Source: Xylophilus ampelinus
GTDB taxonomy: Bacteria > Pseudomonadota > Gammaproteobacteria > Burkholderiales > Burkholderiaceae_C
Direction of reading: 5' to 3'
Assembly (NCBI RefSeq): GCF_901875635.1
Contig: NZ_CABFMN010000160.1
Span: 1-14,274, forward strand
Length of the DNA: 14,274 bases
A program made the translations under genes and the position numbers. Below, piece after piece: positions 7,506 to 14,196 of this stretch; position 1 is the first letter of the stretch; every line of letters starts with the position of its first letter. Below the pieces are notes generated by a model, which did not search any database, had not been told where the DNA came from, and saw only the letters and a program-made list of their open reading frames with translations.

Positions 7506-8306
7506 TCAGTTGTCCAGGATCGCGACGGCGCGCGTCCATCCGGCAGACGCACGGTGGATCTTCACCGGAAAGCAAATGACGGTGAACCCGAACGCAGGGA
7601 GCTGCTCGAGGTTGCACAGCTTTTCCATTTGCCAGTAGGCCATCTCTCTGCCCGCCTTGTGCCCTTCCCACAGAAGAGATCGGTCGCCGGTCTCCTTGAA
7701 GCGCTGGGCCGTCGCCTTGAACGCCGGGTCCCAGGTGTAGGAATCGGTACCGACAACCTTGACCCCCATCTCAAGCAGATGCAGCGTGGCCGCCCGGCCG
7801 AATCCGCAGGCGCAGTCGGCGAAGTCCGGATCTCTATGACGCTGGCCGCTCACGGTGTTGGCCAACACGATGTCCAGCGGCTGGATCTGGTAGTCGATGC
7901 GCTGCAGTTCCCGATCGATGTCCTCGGGTTGCACGATGTAGCCCGCACCCAGATGTCGGAAATCGAGCTTGACGCCCGGCCGGAAGCACACGTCCAACGG
8001 GACTTGGTCGATCGTTGGGGACGGCTCTCCGCCTGGAATGAGTCGATGGTTGGTCGTGGAGTGGTAGTGCCACGGCGCATCCATATGGGTGCCCGCGTGG
8101 GTGCTGAGGGAAACCCTCTCCACCGCCCAGCCCTCGCCGTCCAGCAAATCCCCTTCTTCAAGGCCGCCGAAGGCACGGCTGAAGACCTCGAACGAGCCGC
8201 GGTGATCCACGTAGTCGATCTTGGGTTGATGGCCCGGAGGGCTCGTGGGGCGATCTTCGAAAACGACCGACAGATCGACGAAACGGCGACTTGGGGAAAT
8301 GTTCAT
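7506..8306 (-). CDS. Cyclase-family metal-dependent hydrolase (kynurenine formamidase/isatin hydrolase-like)
   Basis: This 266-residue cytoplasmic protein carries the family hallmark HAGTHMDAPWH at residues 70-80 (H70, H74, D76 as metal ligands). Further family segments are 'GVKVVGTDSYTWDP' (about 181-194), 'WEGHKAGREMAYWQMEKLCNLEQLP' (about 213-237) and a C-terminal 'FPVKIHRASAGWTRAVAIL'. Members of this fold (PF04199) hydrolyse formyl-kynurenine, isatin, cyclic imides and related amides or lactones with Mn or Zn. AGGAG (8312-8316 on the minus strand) lies 5 bases before the ATG. It is transcribed away from the fumarylacetoacetase gene, and both have the regulatory box close to the start. 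It probably opens or deformylates a pathway intermediate; the substrate is not identified. Confidence 0.87.
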   Translation of the reverse strand: MNISPSRRFVDLSVVFEDRPTSPPGHQPKIDYVDHRGSFEVFSRAFGGLEEGDLLDGEGWAVERVSLSTHAGTHMDAPWHYHSTTNHRLIPGGEPSPTIDQVPLDVCFRPGVKLDFRHLGAGYIVQPEDIDRELQRIDYQIQPLDIVLANTVSGQRHRDPDFADCACGFGRAATLHLLEMGVKVVGTDSYTWDPAFKATAQRFKETGDRSLLWEGHKAGREMAYWQMEKLCNLEQLPAFGFTVICFPVKIHRASAGWTRAVAILDN

Positions 8307-8318
8307 GGCAACTCCTAT

Positions 8319-8337
8319 GGACTATATGAATGACCAA
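8319..8337 (-). promoter_or_regulatory. Shared regulatory box, copy upstream of the cyclase gene
   Basis: The plus strand reads GGACTATATGAATGACCAA; the minus strand reads TTGGTCATTCATATAGTCC. This matches 15 of 19 positions of the box at 5070-5088. It starts 12 bases before the cyclase ATG and contains TATAGT, a good -10-like hexamer. A protein bound here would block the promoter or the translation start region. It fits an imperfect dyad TGG.C..T.tA..G.CCA. Confidence 0.5.
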
Positions 8338-8400
8338 TTGTGTTCGCACCGCGTGCCACATCAATAGAGTCAAACCAGCATTGCTACACCGGCTCGCCTA

Positions 8401-8416
8401 CTATACGATTGACCTA
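8401..8416 (+). promoter_or_regulatory. Shared regulatory box, copy upstream of the fumarylacetoacetase gene
   Basis: CTATACGATTGACCTA is identical over 16 bases to the minus-strand sequence at 5070-5085 upstream of the ABC operon, more than 3 kb away. It has the same orientation relative to the downstream gene in both places. It ends 15 bases before the ATG, immediately before the ribosome binding site, so it fits an operator better than a distant activator site. Confidence 0.6.
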
Positions 8417-8420
8417 TTTT

Positions 8421-8427
8421 AAAGGAG
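8421..8427 (+). promoter_or_regulatory. Strong ribosome binding site of the fumarylacetoacetase gene
   Basis: AAAGGAG followed by ATAT and then ATG at 8432. This A/T-rich, near-consensus site is stronger than those of neighbouring genes and suggests efficient translation once the promoter is released. Confidence 0.7.
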
Positions 8428-8431
8428 ATAT

Positions 8432-9751
8432 ATGGCGCCCGACATCAACGAAACCCATGACGCCCAGCTGAGAACTTGGGTTCCTTCCACCTTGCCGGAC
8501 GCGGCGAGCTTCCCCATTCAGAACCTGCCCTACGGGCGATTCATTTCCCCGCGCTCCGGACGCCCAGCACCATGCGTCGCGATCGGAGACTCCGTGCTCG
8601 ACTTGGAAGCGGCGGTCTTGGCGGGCGCTCTCGATGGCAAGGCCGCGGAGGCTGTGGCGGCATGCCGGCTCGGTTGGCTCAACGATCTCATGGCGCTGCC
8701 GCGGGAGTCCACATCGGCCCTGCGTCTGAGCCTTTCGCGCATCCTGCGGAAGGACTCGCGCGTGAGTGAAGCGCTGAAGGCTTGCCTGTCGCCTCGCCAG
8801 GAAGCACACATGCTCAAGCCCGTTGATGTTCGCAACTTCTCCGACTTCTTCACCTCCGTCAATCACGCGCGCAACTCCGGCAAGCTCAAGCGTCCGGACA
8901 ACCCGCTGTTCGCGAACTTCCACTCTCTCCCCGTGGCCTACCATGGCCGCGCATCGACGCTGGTTGTGAGCGGCACTGAGTTCGCGCGGCCTATGGGTCA
9001 GTTCCTTCCGGAGGGCTCTTCCCAACCAGTCTTCAAGCCGAGCGAGGCCGTTGACTTTGAATGCGAATTGGGTGTGTATGTTGGCAAGGGAAATGCGTTG
9101 GGTGAACGCATCAGCCTTCAAGACGCACCAGATCACATCTTTGGTTTTTCAATCCTGAACGACTGGTCGGCCCGCGACATTCAATCGTGGGAATCCGCTC
9201 CTCTCGGCCCCTTCCTTGCCAAGAGCTTCATCTCAACGCTAAGCCCATGGGTGGTCACGCTGGAGGCGCTCGCTCCATTTCGCATTCCTGCAGCACCTCG
9301 GGAGGCGGGTACGCCCGAGCTCCTGAGCCACCTCAACGATCCGAAAGATCGCGCAAAAGGTGGGCTGTCTCTGGAATTCGAGGTTCGGTTGTTGACCCCA
9401 ACGATGCGGGCCGCCGGCGAAGCGGCCACGTTGATCTCACAGCCTCAATTCAAGGACCAGTACTGGACCGCCTTCCAGATGCTGACTCACCAGACCAGCA
9501 ATGGGTGCGTGGTTGAGACTGGCGATCTTCTCGGAACTGGCACGATCTCAGGCCCGAATTCGGCCGAACTAGGCTGTCTGATGGAACTGACACTCGGTGG
9601 CAAGAGGAAGATTCTTCTGCCGAACGGAGAGAGCCGGGGGTACCTCGAAGACGGAGATGAGCTGATCATTTCTGCGCAAGCGACCGCACCAAGTTGCGTT
9701 TCGATCGGCTTCGGCCGTTCAACCGGCAGGGTGCTCGCAGCGCGGGCCTGA
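8432..9751 (+). CDS. fahA: Fumarylacetoacetase
   Basis: This 439-residue cytoplasmic hydrolase cleaves the C-C bond of fumarylacetoacetate, giving fumarate and acetoacetate in homogentisate degradation. The N-terminal SH3-like domain (about 20-125, 'FPIQNLPYGRF') and C-terminal FAH domain are both complete. Active-site residues align with the mammalian enzyme at a constant offset of 11-12: D138 in FSDFF, H145 in 'SVNHARNSG', E210 and E212 in DFECELG, D244 in NDWSARD and K264 in 'FLAKSF'. 'LPVAYHGRAS' and 'TSNGCVVETGDLLGTGTISGP' are diagnostic. Homogentisate dioxygenase (hmgA), its usual partner, is not in the window. The gene is driven by the shared box, so it may act on a different acyl-diketo acid of this pathway. 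Symbol given by family similarity. Confidence 0.93.
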   Translation: MAPDINETHDAQLRTWVPSTLPDAASFPIQNLPYGRFISPRSGRPAPCVAIGDSVLDLEAAVLAGALDGKAAEAVAACRLGWLNDLMALPRESTSALRLSLSRILRKDSRVSEALKACLSPRQEAHMLKPVDVRNFSDFFTSVNHARNSGKLKRPDNPLFANFHSLPVAYHGRASTLVVSGTEFARPMGQFLPEGSSQPVFKPSEAVDFECELGVYVGKGNALGERISLQDAPDHIFGFSILNDWSARDIQSWESAPLGPFLAKSFISTLSPWVVTLEALAPFRIPAAPREAGTPELLSHLNDPKDRAKGGLSLEFEVRLLTPTMRAAGEAATLISQPQFKDQYWTAFQMLTHQTSNGCVVETGDLLGTGTISGPNSAELGCLMELTLGGKRKILLPNGESRGYLEDGDELIISAQATAPSCVSIGFGRSTGRVLAARA

Positions 9752-9910
9752 TCGCGATCGCGCACCTCCCGGGAGACCGTCACTGATTGGTGGCGCGTCT
9801 CACCGCATCCGCTTCTCCATTTCTCCCCACGACTAAAGTCATTCAGGCTGCGGCTCGATGTCACTAGCCGGTTGGCGTCCTCTTTGCCTCCCCTGCAGAA
9901 GCGTCCGTGC
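9752..9910. other. Intergenic region between convergent fumarylacetoacetase and amidohydrolase genes
   Basis: I see no gene. Just after the stop are two short palindromes, GATCGCGATC (9750-9759) and CTCCCGGGAG (9766-9775). An imperfect hairpin joins GAGAC (9773-9777) with GTCTC (9797-9801), with CAC/GTG inside. No T-run follows, so it is at best a weak terminator for the fumarylacetoacetase gene. Confidence 0.4.
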
Positions 9911-9935
9911 CAAGAAAAAGCGGCCCGTAGGCCGC
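9911..9935 (-). terminator. Rho-independent terminator of the cupin-MFS-amidohydrolase operon
   Basis: On the minus strand GCGGCC-TACG-GGCCGC forms a perfect 6 bp GC stem with a stable tetraloop (9920-9935), followed directly by TTTTTCTTG (9911-9919). It is 70 bases past the stop of the second amidohydrolase, and orientation and position fit that operon. Confidence 0.87.
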
Positions 9936-10005
9936 AACTGGTTGGATGACGAAGCCAACGGTTTACGAACTCGTCAGCTTCCGCGCCCTGAGCGCGCTCC
10001 TTCGA

Positions 10006-11451
10006 CTACACCCGGATGACCCGGCCCTCCTTCGAATCACTGGAACCCGCATATCTGTCGATCGGCTTGTCCATCGCCGCGGCGAGGCCACCTTGCTCCT
10101 CGAATCGGGCGAGCAGGTGATCGTGCGTTGAGGACAACAACGAAGCAACCCTTCCTTCGTCGCAGGTGAGTCGATGATCTCGTTTGACGAAGCGACCTCC
10201 GACCATGACCGTCGAGAGAGTGTCTGCGCCGCCGTGCAGCAGGATTGCGGCCTCAGGATTGCTTCTGGGCCAGCCCAGCATCGAGAGACCACGGGCGTCG
10301 TGCAAGAGAATGTCGGCCGACTTGCCCGGCGTGAGCGAGCCGACCTGGTCGCCAAGGCCCAGCGCCTGCGCTCCGCCCAACGTTCCCCAATGCAGAGCCT
10401 CGGCGCAGCTGATCGGAACACCTTTGTCAAGCTTCCCCGATTCGGCTTGGGTGAGCATGCGCCTACCTGTTTGCAGGAGCAATCGCAGCTGGAACCGAAG
10501 GTCAGCGCTGTTGTTGGAAAGAATGTCGATGCCCAGGCCAACATTGATGCCGTGGCGTCGCGTCTCCTCAATGACGGGCCAACCCATGTTCATCTGAAGC
10601 TCTGTCTCCGGCGTGATCGAGACATGCGCGCCCGCGTCGGCCACTGCGTGCCACTCGTCCGGTTGAGAGTGATTCATGTGCACAAGAGTGAGATCGGAAC
10701 CCAGCAACCCTTCCTCCATGAGCTGGCCCACATCACGTCGAGGCGTGCCGTCGAAGATGTTTCGCGTGGAATTCGCATGCCAAAAGATGTGGGCATCGAG
10801 CTCGCGTGCCACACGGAACTGTCGAGCGCCGTACGCGCGATCGGCCCAGAACCATGACTCTTCGGGCGAAACGGCGAGAGTGAGCAGGCTGTCCTTTGAC
10901 GCGAAGTACTTGCTTGCAGTACGGCGAAGGTAGTCTTCCCGATCCTGCAGGCTGGTGAAGGCGGGATTGGGCAACGGCGGCCGATTGAACCCATAGCTCC
11001 AGACCACCCGGGCCCCCGATTCCTGATTGCCTCGAATGCTCTCCTCAACGTGGTCGGGAGAGTTCAGGTTGTGGCAGTAGTCAGCGGTTGTGGTCATCCC
11101 TTCGCGCAGGCCTTGGAGCAAGCCGCCCAACTGTGCCGCATACATGTCTTCCGGGCGGTAGCACGATGCAACGAACAACCTGATTCCAGAGACGTAGTCG
11201 CGGATCGACCAGTCGGCGGTGATGCCGCGCACCGCGCTTTGCCATACGTGGTGATGGGTATCGACGAAGCCCGGCGAAGCAATGTGGCCGGTTGCATCGA
11301 CGACTTCGCATGTGGCGAGATCGACCTCTTGCGCGAGGTTCGGCCGCACCGCGGCGATGCGCCCGTTCTCGACCAGGATGTCTGCCCCGTCTACGTTGCC
11401 GATCGTCGGGTCGACCGAAACGACGAATGCGTTTCGAATGAGTGTTTTCAT
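10006..11451 (-). CDS. Second amidohydrolase, ATZ/TRZ-like, paralogue of the one at 6018
   Basis: This 481-residue metal-dependent hydrolase has ligands H66-x-H68 in FVDTHHHVWQ, H225 in 'IFWHANSTR', H258 in 'LTLVHMNHSQ' and D309 in 'GLGIDILSN'. It shares with the enzyme at 6018 a 'CHNLNSPDHVEE' segment (CHIINSPEHADE there), TPETELQMNMG (280-290) and 'GSLTPGKSADILL'. As in its paralogue the HxxE Glu is missing (H225-ANS). A C-terminal tail past residue 450 (KPIDRYAGSSDSKEG) is not shared. GGGAAG (11456-11461) lies 4 bases before the ATG, and the gene starts 22 bases after the MFS stop, so it is last in the operon. It probably acts on a compound related to that of the first amidohydrolase. Confidence 0.88.
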   Translation of the reverse strand: MKTLIRNAFVVSVDPTIGNVDGADILVENGRIAAVRPNLAQEVDLATCEVVDATGHIASPGFVDTHHHVWQSAVRGITADWSIRDYVSGIRLFVASCYRPEDMYAAQLGGLLQGLREGMTTTADYCHNLNSPDHVEESIRGNQESGARVVWSYGFNRPPLPNPAFTSLQDREDYLRRTASKYFASKDSLLTLAVSPEESWFWADRAYGARQFRVARELDAHIFWHANSTRNIFDGTPRRDVGQLMEEGLLGSDLTLVHMNHSQPDEWHAVADAGAHVSITPETELQMNMGWPVIEETRRHGINVGLGIDILSNNSADLRFQLRLLLQTGRRMLTQAESGKLDKGVPISCAEALHWGTLGGAQALGLGDQVGSLTPGKSADILLHDARGLSMLGWPRSNPEAAILLHGGADTLSTVMVGGRFVKRDHRLTCDEGRVASLLSSTHDHLLARFEEQGGLAAAMDKPIDRYAGSSDSKEGRVIRV

Positions 11452-11473
11452 GGGACTTCCCTTGTTTGCGCGT

Positions 11474-12736
11474 CTAGATCTTCTGCCAGCGGCTGCGACC
11501 GACGCGGAGTGCGTATAGAAGAATGCAAGCGACCGCCATGAAGCCGATTGCGCAGATCAGCGGCACCTTGTACGAGCCCGTGATGTCATACAGCTTCCCA
11601 GTCATGCCGGGGCCGATGGCGCCGCCGATCAGGAACAGGCCGAAGATACCGCCGTAGGCGGTCCCGTAGGAACGCACAGAAAAGTAGCGTGCCGTCAGGA
11701 ACGCTAGGAGGTCGATTTCGGCGCCGACGGCCAAGCCGGAGATCACTGCTCCCGGGAGCGCCAATGCACTTCCGCCAAGCGCAAGCAGCGCGAGACCGAC
11801 GACGACCAGGCCGAACATGCCGAGCGCGATCAGTTCGGCATCGACCTTGTCGAGCAGATACCCCGTGAGGAGGCGGCCAAAGATGACGGCAAAGCCAATC
11901 GAAGAAGCAAGCTTTGCAGCGCTCGCCGCAGTGATTCCAGCATCGATCAGCATCGGGACAAAGTGGACGACGACACTGATGACGCCAAGCGCCGCGAGCA
12001 GGAAGATGCCCCCGAGAAGCAAGAATGGTGCGCTGAGCCAGATGGTCCGAACCGAAGCACTCGGAACTTCACTCGACGCGGCATCCTTGCTACCTGCAGC
12101 AATAAGGGAGCGCTGGGTATAGAGGATGCAGCCCACGACGGAGCAGGCCGCCAGCACGACGATCCCCAAGGCCTGATAGGCGCTTCGCCAGCCCGCCCCC
12201 GCAATGTACGGCAAGAGCAGCGCAGGAATCAGGATGGCGCCAGCGCCCGGTCCCGTCAGCATGATGCCAAACGCGATGCCGCGGCGCTTGCGGAAGGTCG
12301 CTACGATCATTCGACTGAACGAGACGGCCGTGGTGCCAGCGCCGAGTATGGCGATCAGCATCGACAACGCGACGAATGTCGAGAGGCTCTGCGTGAAGTT
12401 GGCCAAGAGGAAGAAGCCGAGCGCCAGGCCCAACCCCGAGACCAGCGAGATCACGATGGGCCCGAAGCGATCGACGGCACGACCGATGACGGGTGCCACC
12501 ACGGCGGCCGTCAAATAGCAAAAGAGCGGGCTCATCGACACCTGCCCACGGGTCAGGCCCAGCTCCTTCGCCACGGGGACCAGGAAGAGGCCGGAAGAAT
12601 AGAAGTAGGTCGAACTGAATCCTGCAGTGACGCCGATCAAGCACGCAAGCAGGACCAGCCAGCCGCGCGAAAATTCGCCCACGCTATCGTCGTAGTTGAG
12701 TGCCACTGAGTTCAATCCGTTGGCGGTGTTGTTCAT
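11474..12736 (-). CDS. MFS transporter, monocarboxylate/oxalate-formate antiporter-like
   Basis: This 420-residue inner-membrane protein has about 12 hydrophobic helices in two halves separated by a polar loop ('YTQRSLIAAGSKDAASSEVPSASVRT', middle of the protein). The major-facilitator motif A appears as GRAVDRFGPI (85-94), and 'FRKRRGIAFGIMLTGPGAGAILIP' is typical of the MCT/OFA-type branch that moves small organic acids. Start choice: ATG 12736, because GAGG (12745-12748 on the minus strand) lies 8 bases upstream. An in-frame GTG at 12769 overlaps the cupin stop by one base and would add 11 residues. It lies between the cupin and amidohydrolase genes and probably imports the operon's substrate or exports a product. 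Confidence 0.88.
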   Translation of the reverse strand: MNNTANGLNSVALNYDDSVGEFSRGWLVLLACLIGVTAGFSSTYFYSSGLFLVPVAKELGLTRGQVSMSPLFCYLTAAVVAPVIGRAVDRFGPIVISLVSGLGLALGFFLLANFTQSLSTFVALSMLIAILGAGTTAVSFSRMIVATFRKRRGIAFGIMLTGPGAGAILIPALLLPYIAGAGWRSAYQALGIVVLAACSVVGCILYTQRSLIAAGSKDAASSEVPSASVRTIWLSAPFLLLGGIFLLAALGVISVVVHFVPMLIDAGITAASAAKLASSIGFAVIFGRLLTGYLLDKVDAELIALGMFGLVVVGLALLALGGSALALPGAVISGLAVGAEIDLLAFLTARYFSVRSYGTAYGGIFGLFLIGGAIGPGMTGKLYDITGSYKVPLICAIGFMAVACILLYALRVGRSRWQKI

Positions 12737-12768
12737 GTCATAAACCTCGCGTGTTTGAGCAGGTTCCA

Positions 12769-13323
12769 CTATTCGCGATGACCGTCGATGAGCACGAAGG
12801 CAATTCGCGCCATTTCCTTGGATCGGTTGCGCCAGCCGTGGCGGGTGCCGCGTTGAATCAGCACGTCGCCCGGTCGCATCACGTGTTCGCCGTCGTCCAT
12901 GAGCGCAACAAGTTCACCGGCCAACAGGATTGCGTAGTCAATCGAATCGGTCGTGTGCATGGCGGGGTCTCCCTTGCCGTCGCGATGAGCGTCGTTTCCA
13001 AAGGTGCGGGCGAAGGTCGCCTGCACGCCGCGCGCGAACTCTTCCGGATCAGTTGGATCGGGCGGAAAGTCGATGATGCGTAGGACCGACCCTCCGCTGG
13101 GGGGTCGGATGCCGACATGTTCGGCGATCGTGTCGGGAGCCTCGATGCGGGCCGGCGTTTCAGTTGTTCGCCAGATTTCCGTCACGAGGTAGCCGGGCCG
13201 CGCGTCCGAGGTGCGCGTCGTCGGTGATGGGCCAACAGATTGGAACGTGGAGCGCCCATCGGCGTCGATCGCGGTCACCAAGCGTCGAATAGGAGGCAGA
13301 GCGGGTTTGAAGATGTCTGACAT
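12769..13323 (-). CDS. Cupin-domain protein
   Basis: This 184-residue small soluble protein has its cupin core at about 120-180: 'MHTTDSIDYAILLAGELVALMDDGEHVMRPGDVLIQRGTRHGWRNRS', with H123 and E137 from motif 1 and H162 in motif 2 (PGDVLIQRGTRHGW, 151-164). The H-x-T-D-S-x-D-Y start replaces the classical HxH pair, as in a common subgroup of single-domain cupins found beside catabolic genes. Function in these is mostly untested (metal-dependent isomerase, hydrolase or sensor). The N-terminal 110 residues form a variable beta-rich part. Start choice: ATG 13323 fits the family N-terminus; an in-frame TTG at 13353 would add 10 residues but falls inside the tandem repeat. It is first gene of the operon, divergent from the second TetR gene. 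Confidence 0.82.
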   Translation of the reverse strand: MSDIFKPALPPIRRLVTAIDADGRSTFQSVGPSPTTRTSDARPGYLVTEIWRTTETPARIEAPDTIAEHVGIRPPSGGSVLRIIDFPPDPTDPEEFARGVQATFARTFGNDAHRDGKGDPAMHTTDSIDYAILLAGELVALMDDGEHVMRPGDVLIQRGTRHGWRNRSKEMARIAFVLIDGHRE

Positions 13324-13338
13324 TGGTCTTGAAACAGT

Positions 13339-13366
13339 GGTATCGTTAACCAACAGTAGTTTCCAA
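13339..13366 (-). promoter_or_regulatory. Weak promoter candidate for the cupin operon
   Basis: On the minus strand TTGGAA (13361-13366) and GATACC (13339-13344) are separated by 16 bases. The match to -35/-10 consensus is modest. The -35 element lies inside the tandem repeat at 13350-13375, so a protein bound there would interfere with polymerase. Confidence 0.25.
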
Positions 13367-13375
13367 CAGGTGTTT
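13350..13375. promoter_or_regulatory. Tandem 13-base direct repeat, candidate operator of the second TetR protein
   Basis: CCAACAGTAGTTT (13350-13362) is followed at once by CCAACAGGTGTTT (13363-13375); 11 of 13 positions match. It lies 27-52 bases upstream of the cupin ATG in the 146-base divergent region. The sequence is unlike the box used in the other half of the window, suggesting separate control by the TetR protein at 13470. Confidence 0.45.
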
Positions 13376-13388
13376 GAAATATGTGCTT

Positions 13389-13400
13389 AGGGAAATCCCT
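13389..13400. promoter_or_regulatory. Short dyad AGGGAAATCCCT upstream of the second TetR gene
   Basis: AGGGA and TCCCT flank two bases. This symmetric site lies 70 bases before the TetR start. It could be part of an operator for autoregulation, but a dyad this short may be chance. Confidence 0.25.
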
Positions 13401-13456
13401 TGCTTCTGGCGCGGAACTGTCTGCCGAGCGCGAACTGCCGCCCCGGCTGCCTCGCG

Positions 13457-13463
13457 AAGGGGA
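13457..13463 (+). promoter_or_regulatory. Ribosome binding site that decides the second TetR start
   Basis: GAAGGGGA precedes two in-frame ATGs at 13464 and 13470. Spacing from AGGGGA is 0 to the first and 6 to the second, so the second (MANGRTPK) is the likely start. Confidence 0.6.
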
Positions 13464-13469
13464 ATGACG

Positions 13470-14186
13470 ATGGCGAACGGTCGAACTCCCAAGGACTCCT
13501 TGGCCACTGAGAAGCTTCTTCGGGCGGCGGAGACGCTGTTCGCTCAGCACGGCATTGAAAAGGCTTCGCTACGCGACATCACTGCCCTCGCGGGCGTCAA
13601 CGTGGCCTCGGTGAACTACCACTTCGGCTCGAAAGACGTGCTGGTTGAAGCGGTCTTCGCAAACTTGGCTGAGCGGGTCAACGACGCACGGTCGCGCGCG
13701 CTGGATGAGTTGTGTGCGAGCGCACGTGAGAGAGGTGATGTGGCGAGCGTCGAGGAAATCGTTCAGGTATTCCTGCACCCATACCTTGCGCCGAACGAGC
13801 AGACTCACGGCGAACTTCTTGCTCAGTTTCTGCTGCTCAATCGCATGAGTCCGTCACCGATCACCACGAAGATCATGGAGCAACATTTCGATCCCATGGC
13901 GCGCAAGTTCATCAGCGCCTTGGGCGATGCGCTTCCAGGCACGACACTCAAGACGCTGTATTGGCGCTACAACTTCATGGCCACGACCGTGTTCATGTCG
14001 GTCACGGACAAGGCGCGCGACAGCCGCGTGGCACGCCTTTCTGGAGGGATCGCGGATCCCGCGAACCGCAAGGAGCTGGAGGCCGAGTTGATCGCCTATG
14101 TCGCAGCAGCGATGCGGGGTCCCGCGCCAGTAGCTAAGCAGCGCCCGCAGCGGCAACGGCAACGGCAACGGCAACGGCAAACATGA
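13470..14186 (+). CDS. Second TetR/AcrR-family transcriptional regulator
   Basis: This 238-residue regulator has its helix-turn-helix at about residues 12-62: 'TEKLLRAAETLFAQHGIEKASLRDITALAGVNVASVNYHFGSKDVLVEAVF'. The C-terminal domain ('VEEIVQVFLHPYLAPNEQTHGELLAQFLLLNRM', 'YWRYNFMATTVFMSV') matches the TetR_C_30-like type and resembles that of the TetR protein at 5193. Start ATG 13470 is set by the ribosome binding site; reading from a TTG at 13374 would add 32 residues without family character. The end is odd: QRQRQRQRQRQT, coded by five perfect CGGCAA repeats. Divergent from the cupin-MFS-amidohydrolase operon, it is its probable local regulator. An IS5-type end begins 14 bases after the stop. 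Confidence 0.9.
   Translation: MANGRTPKDSLATEKLLRAAETLFAQHGIEKASLRDITALAGVNVASVNYHFGSKDVLVEAVFANLAERVNDARSRALDELCASARERGDVASVEEIVQVFLHPYLAPNEQTHGELLAQFLLLNRMSPSPITTKIMEQHFDPMARKFISALGDALPGTTLKTLYWRYNFMATTVFMSVTDKARDSRVARLSGGIADPANRKELEAELIAYVAAAMRGPAPVAKQRPQRQRQRQRQRQT
14151..14180 (+). repeat. Hexanucleotide microsatellite (CGGCAA)5 in the TetR 3' end
   Basis: Five perfect copies of CGGCAA encode alternating Arg-Gln. Slippage would add or remove two residues at a time without a frameshift, so the tail length could vary between strains. The basic tail might add nonspecific DNA contact. Confidence 0.9.
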
Positions 14187-14196
14187 ACCTCTGTTT

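Noticed and set aside
9750..9801. Palindromes GATCGCGATC and CTCCCGGGAG and an imperfect hairpin as a terminator of the fumarylacetoacetase gene
   Set aside because: No T-run and short or imperfect stems. Described as intergenic content only.
9946..10131. 61-codon open frame on the plus strand near the end of the second amidohydrolase
   Set aside because: It lies mostly antisense to the amidohydrolase and has no ribosome binding site or conserved feature.
13324..13353. TTG start for the cupin at 13353
   Set aside because: The codon falls in the tandem repeat, and the ATG at 13323 gives the better N-terminus. The site upstream of either is weak, so some doubt remains.
13374..13469. 32-residue N-terminal extension of the second TetR protein from a TTG
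   Set aside because: It would run through the operator-like region. The ATG at 13470 has a good ribosome binding site.
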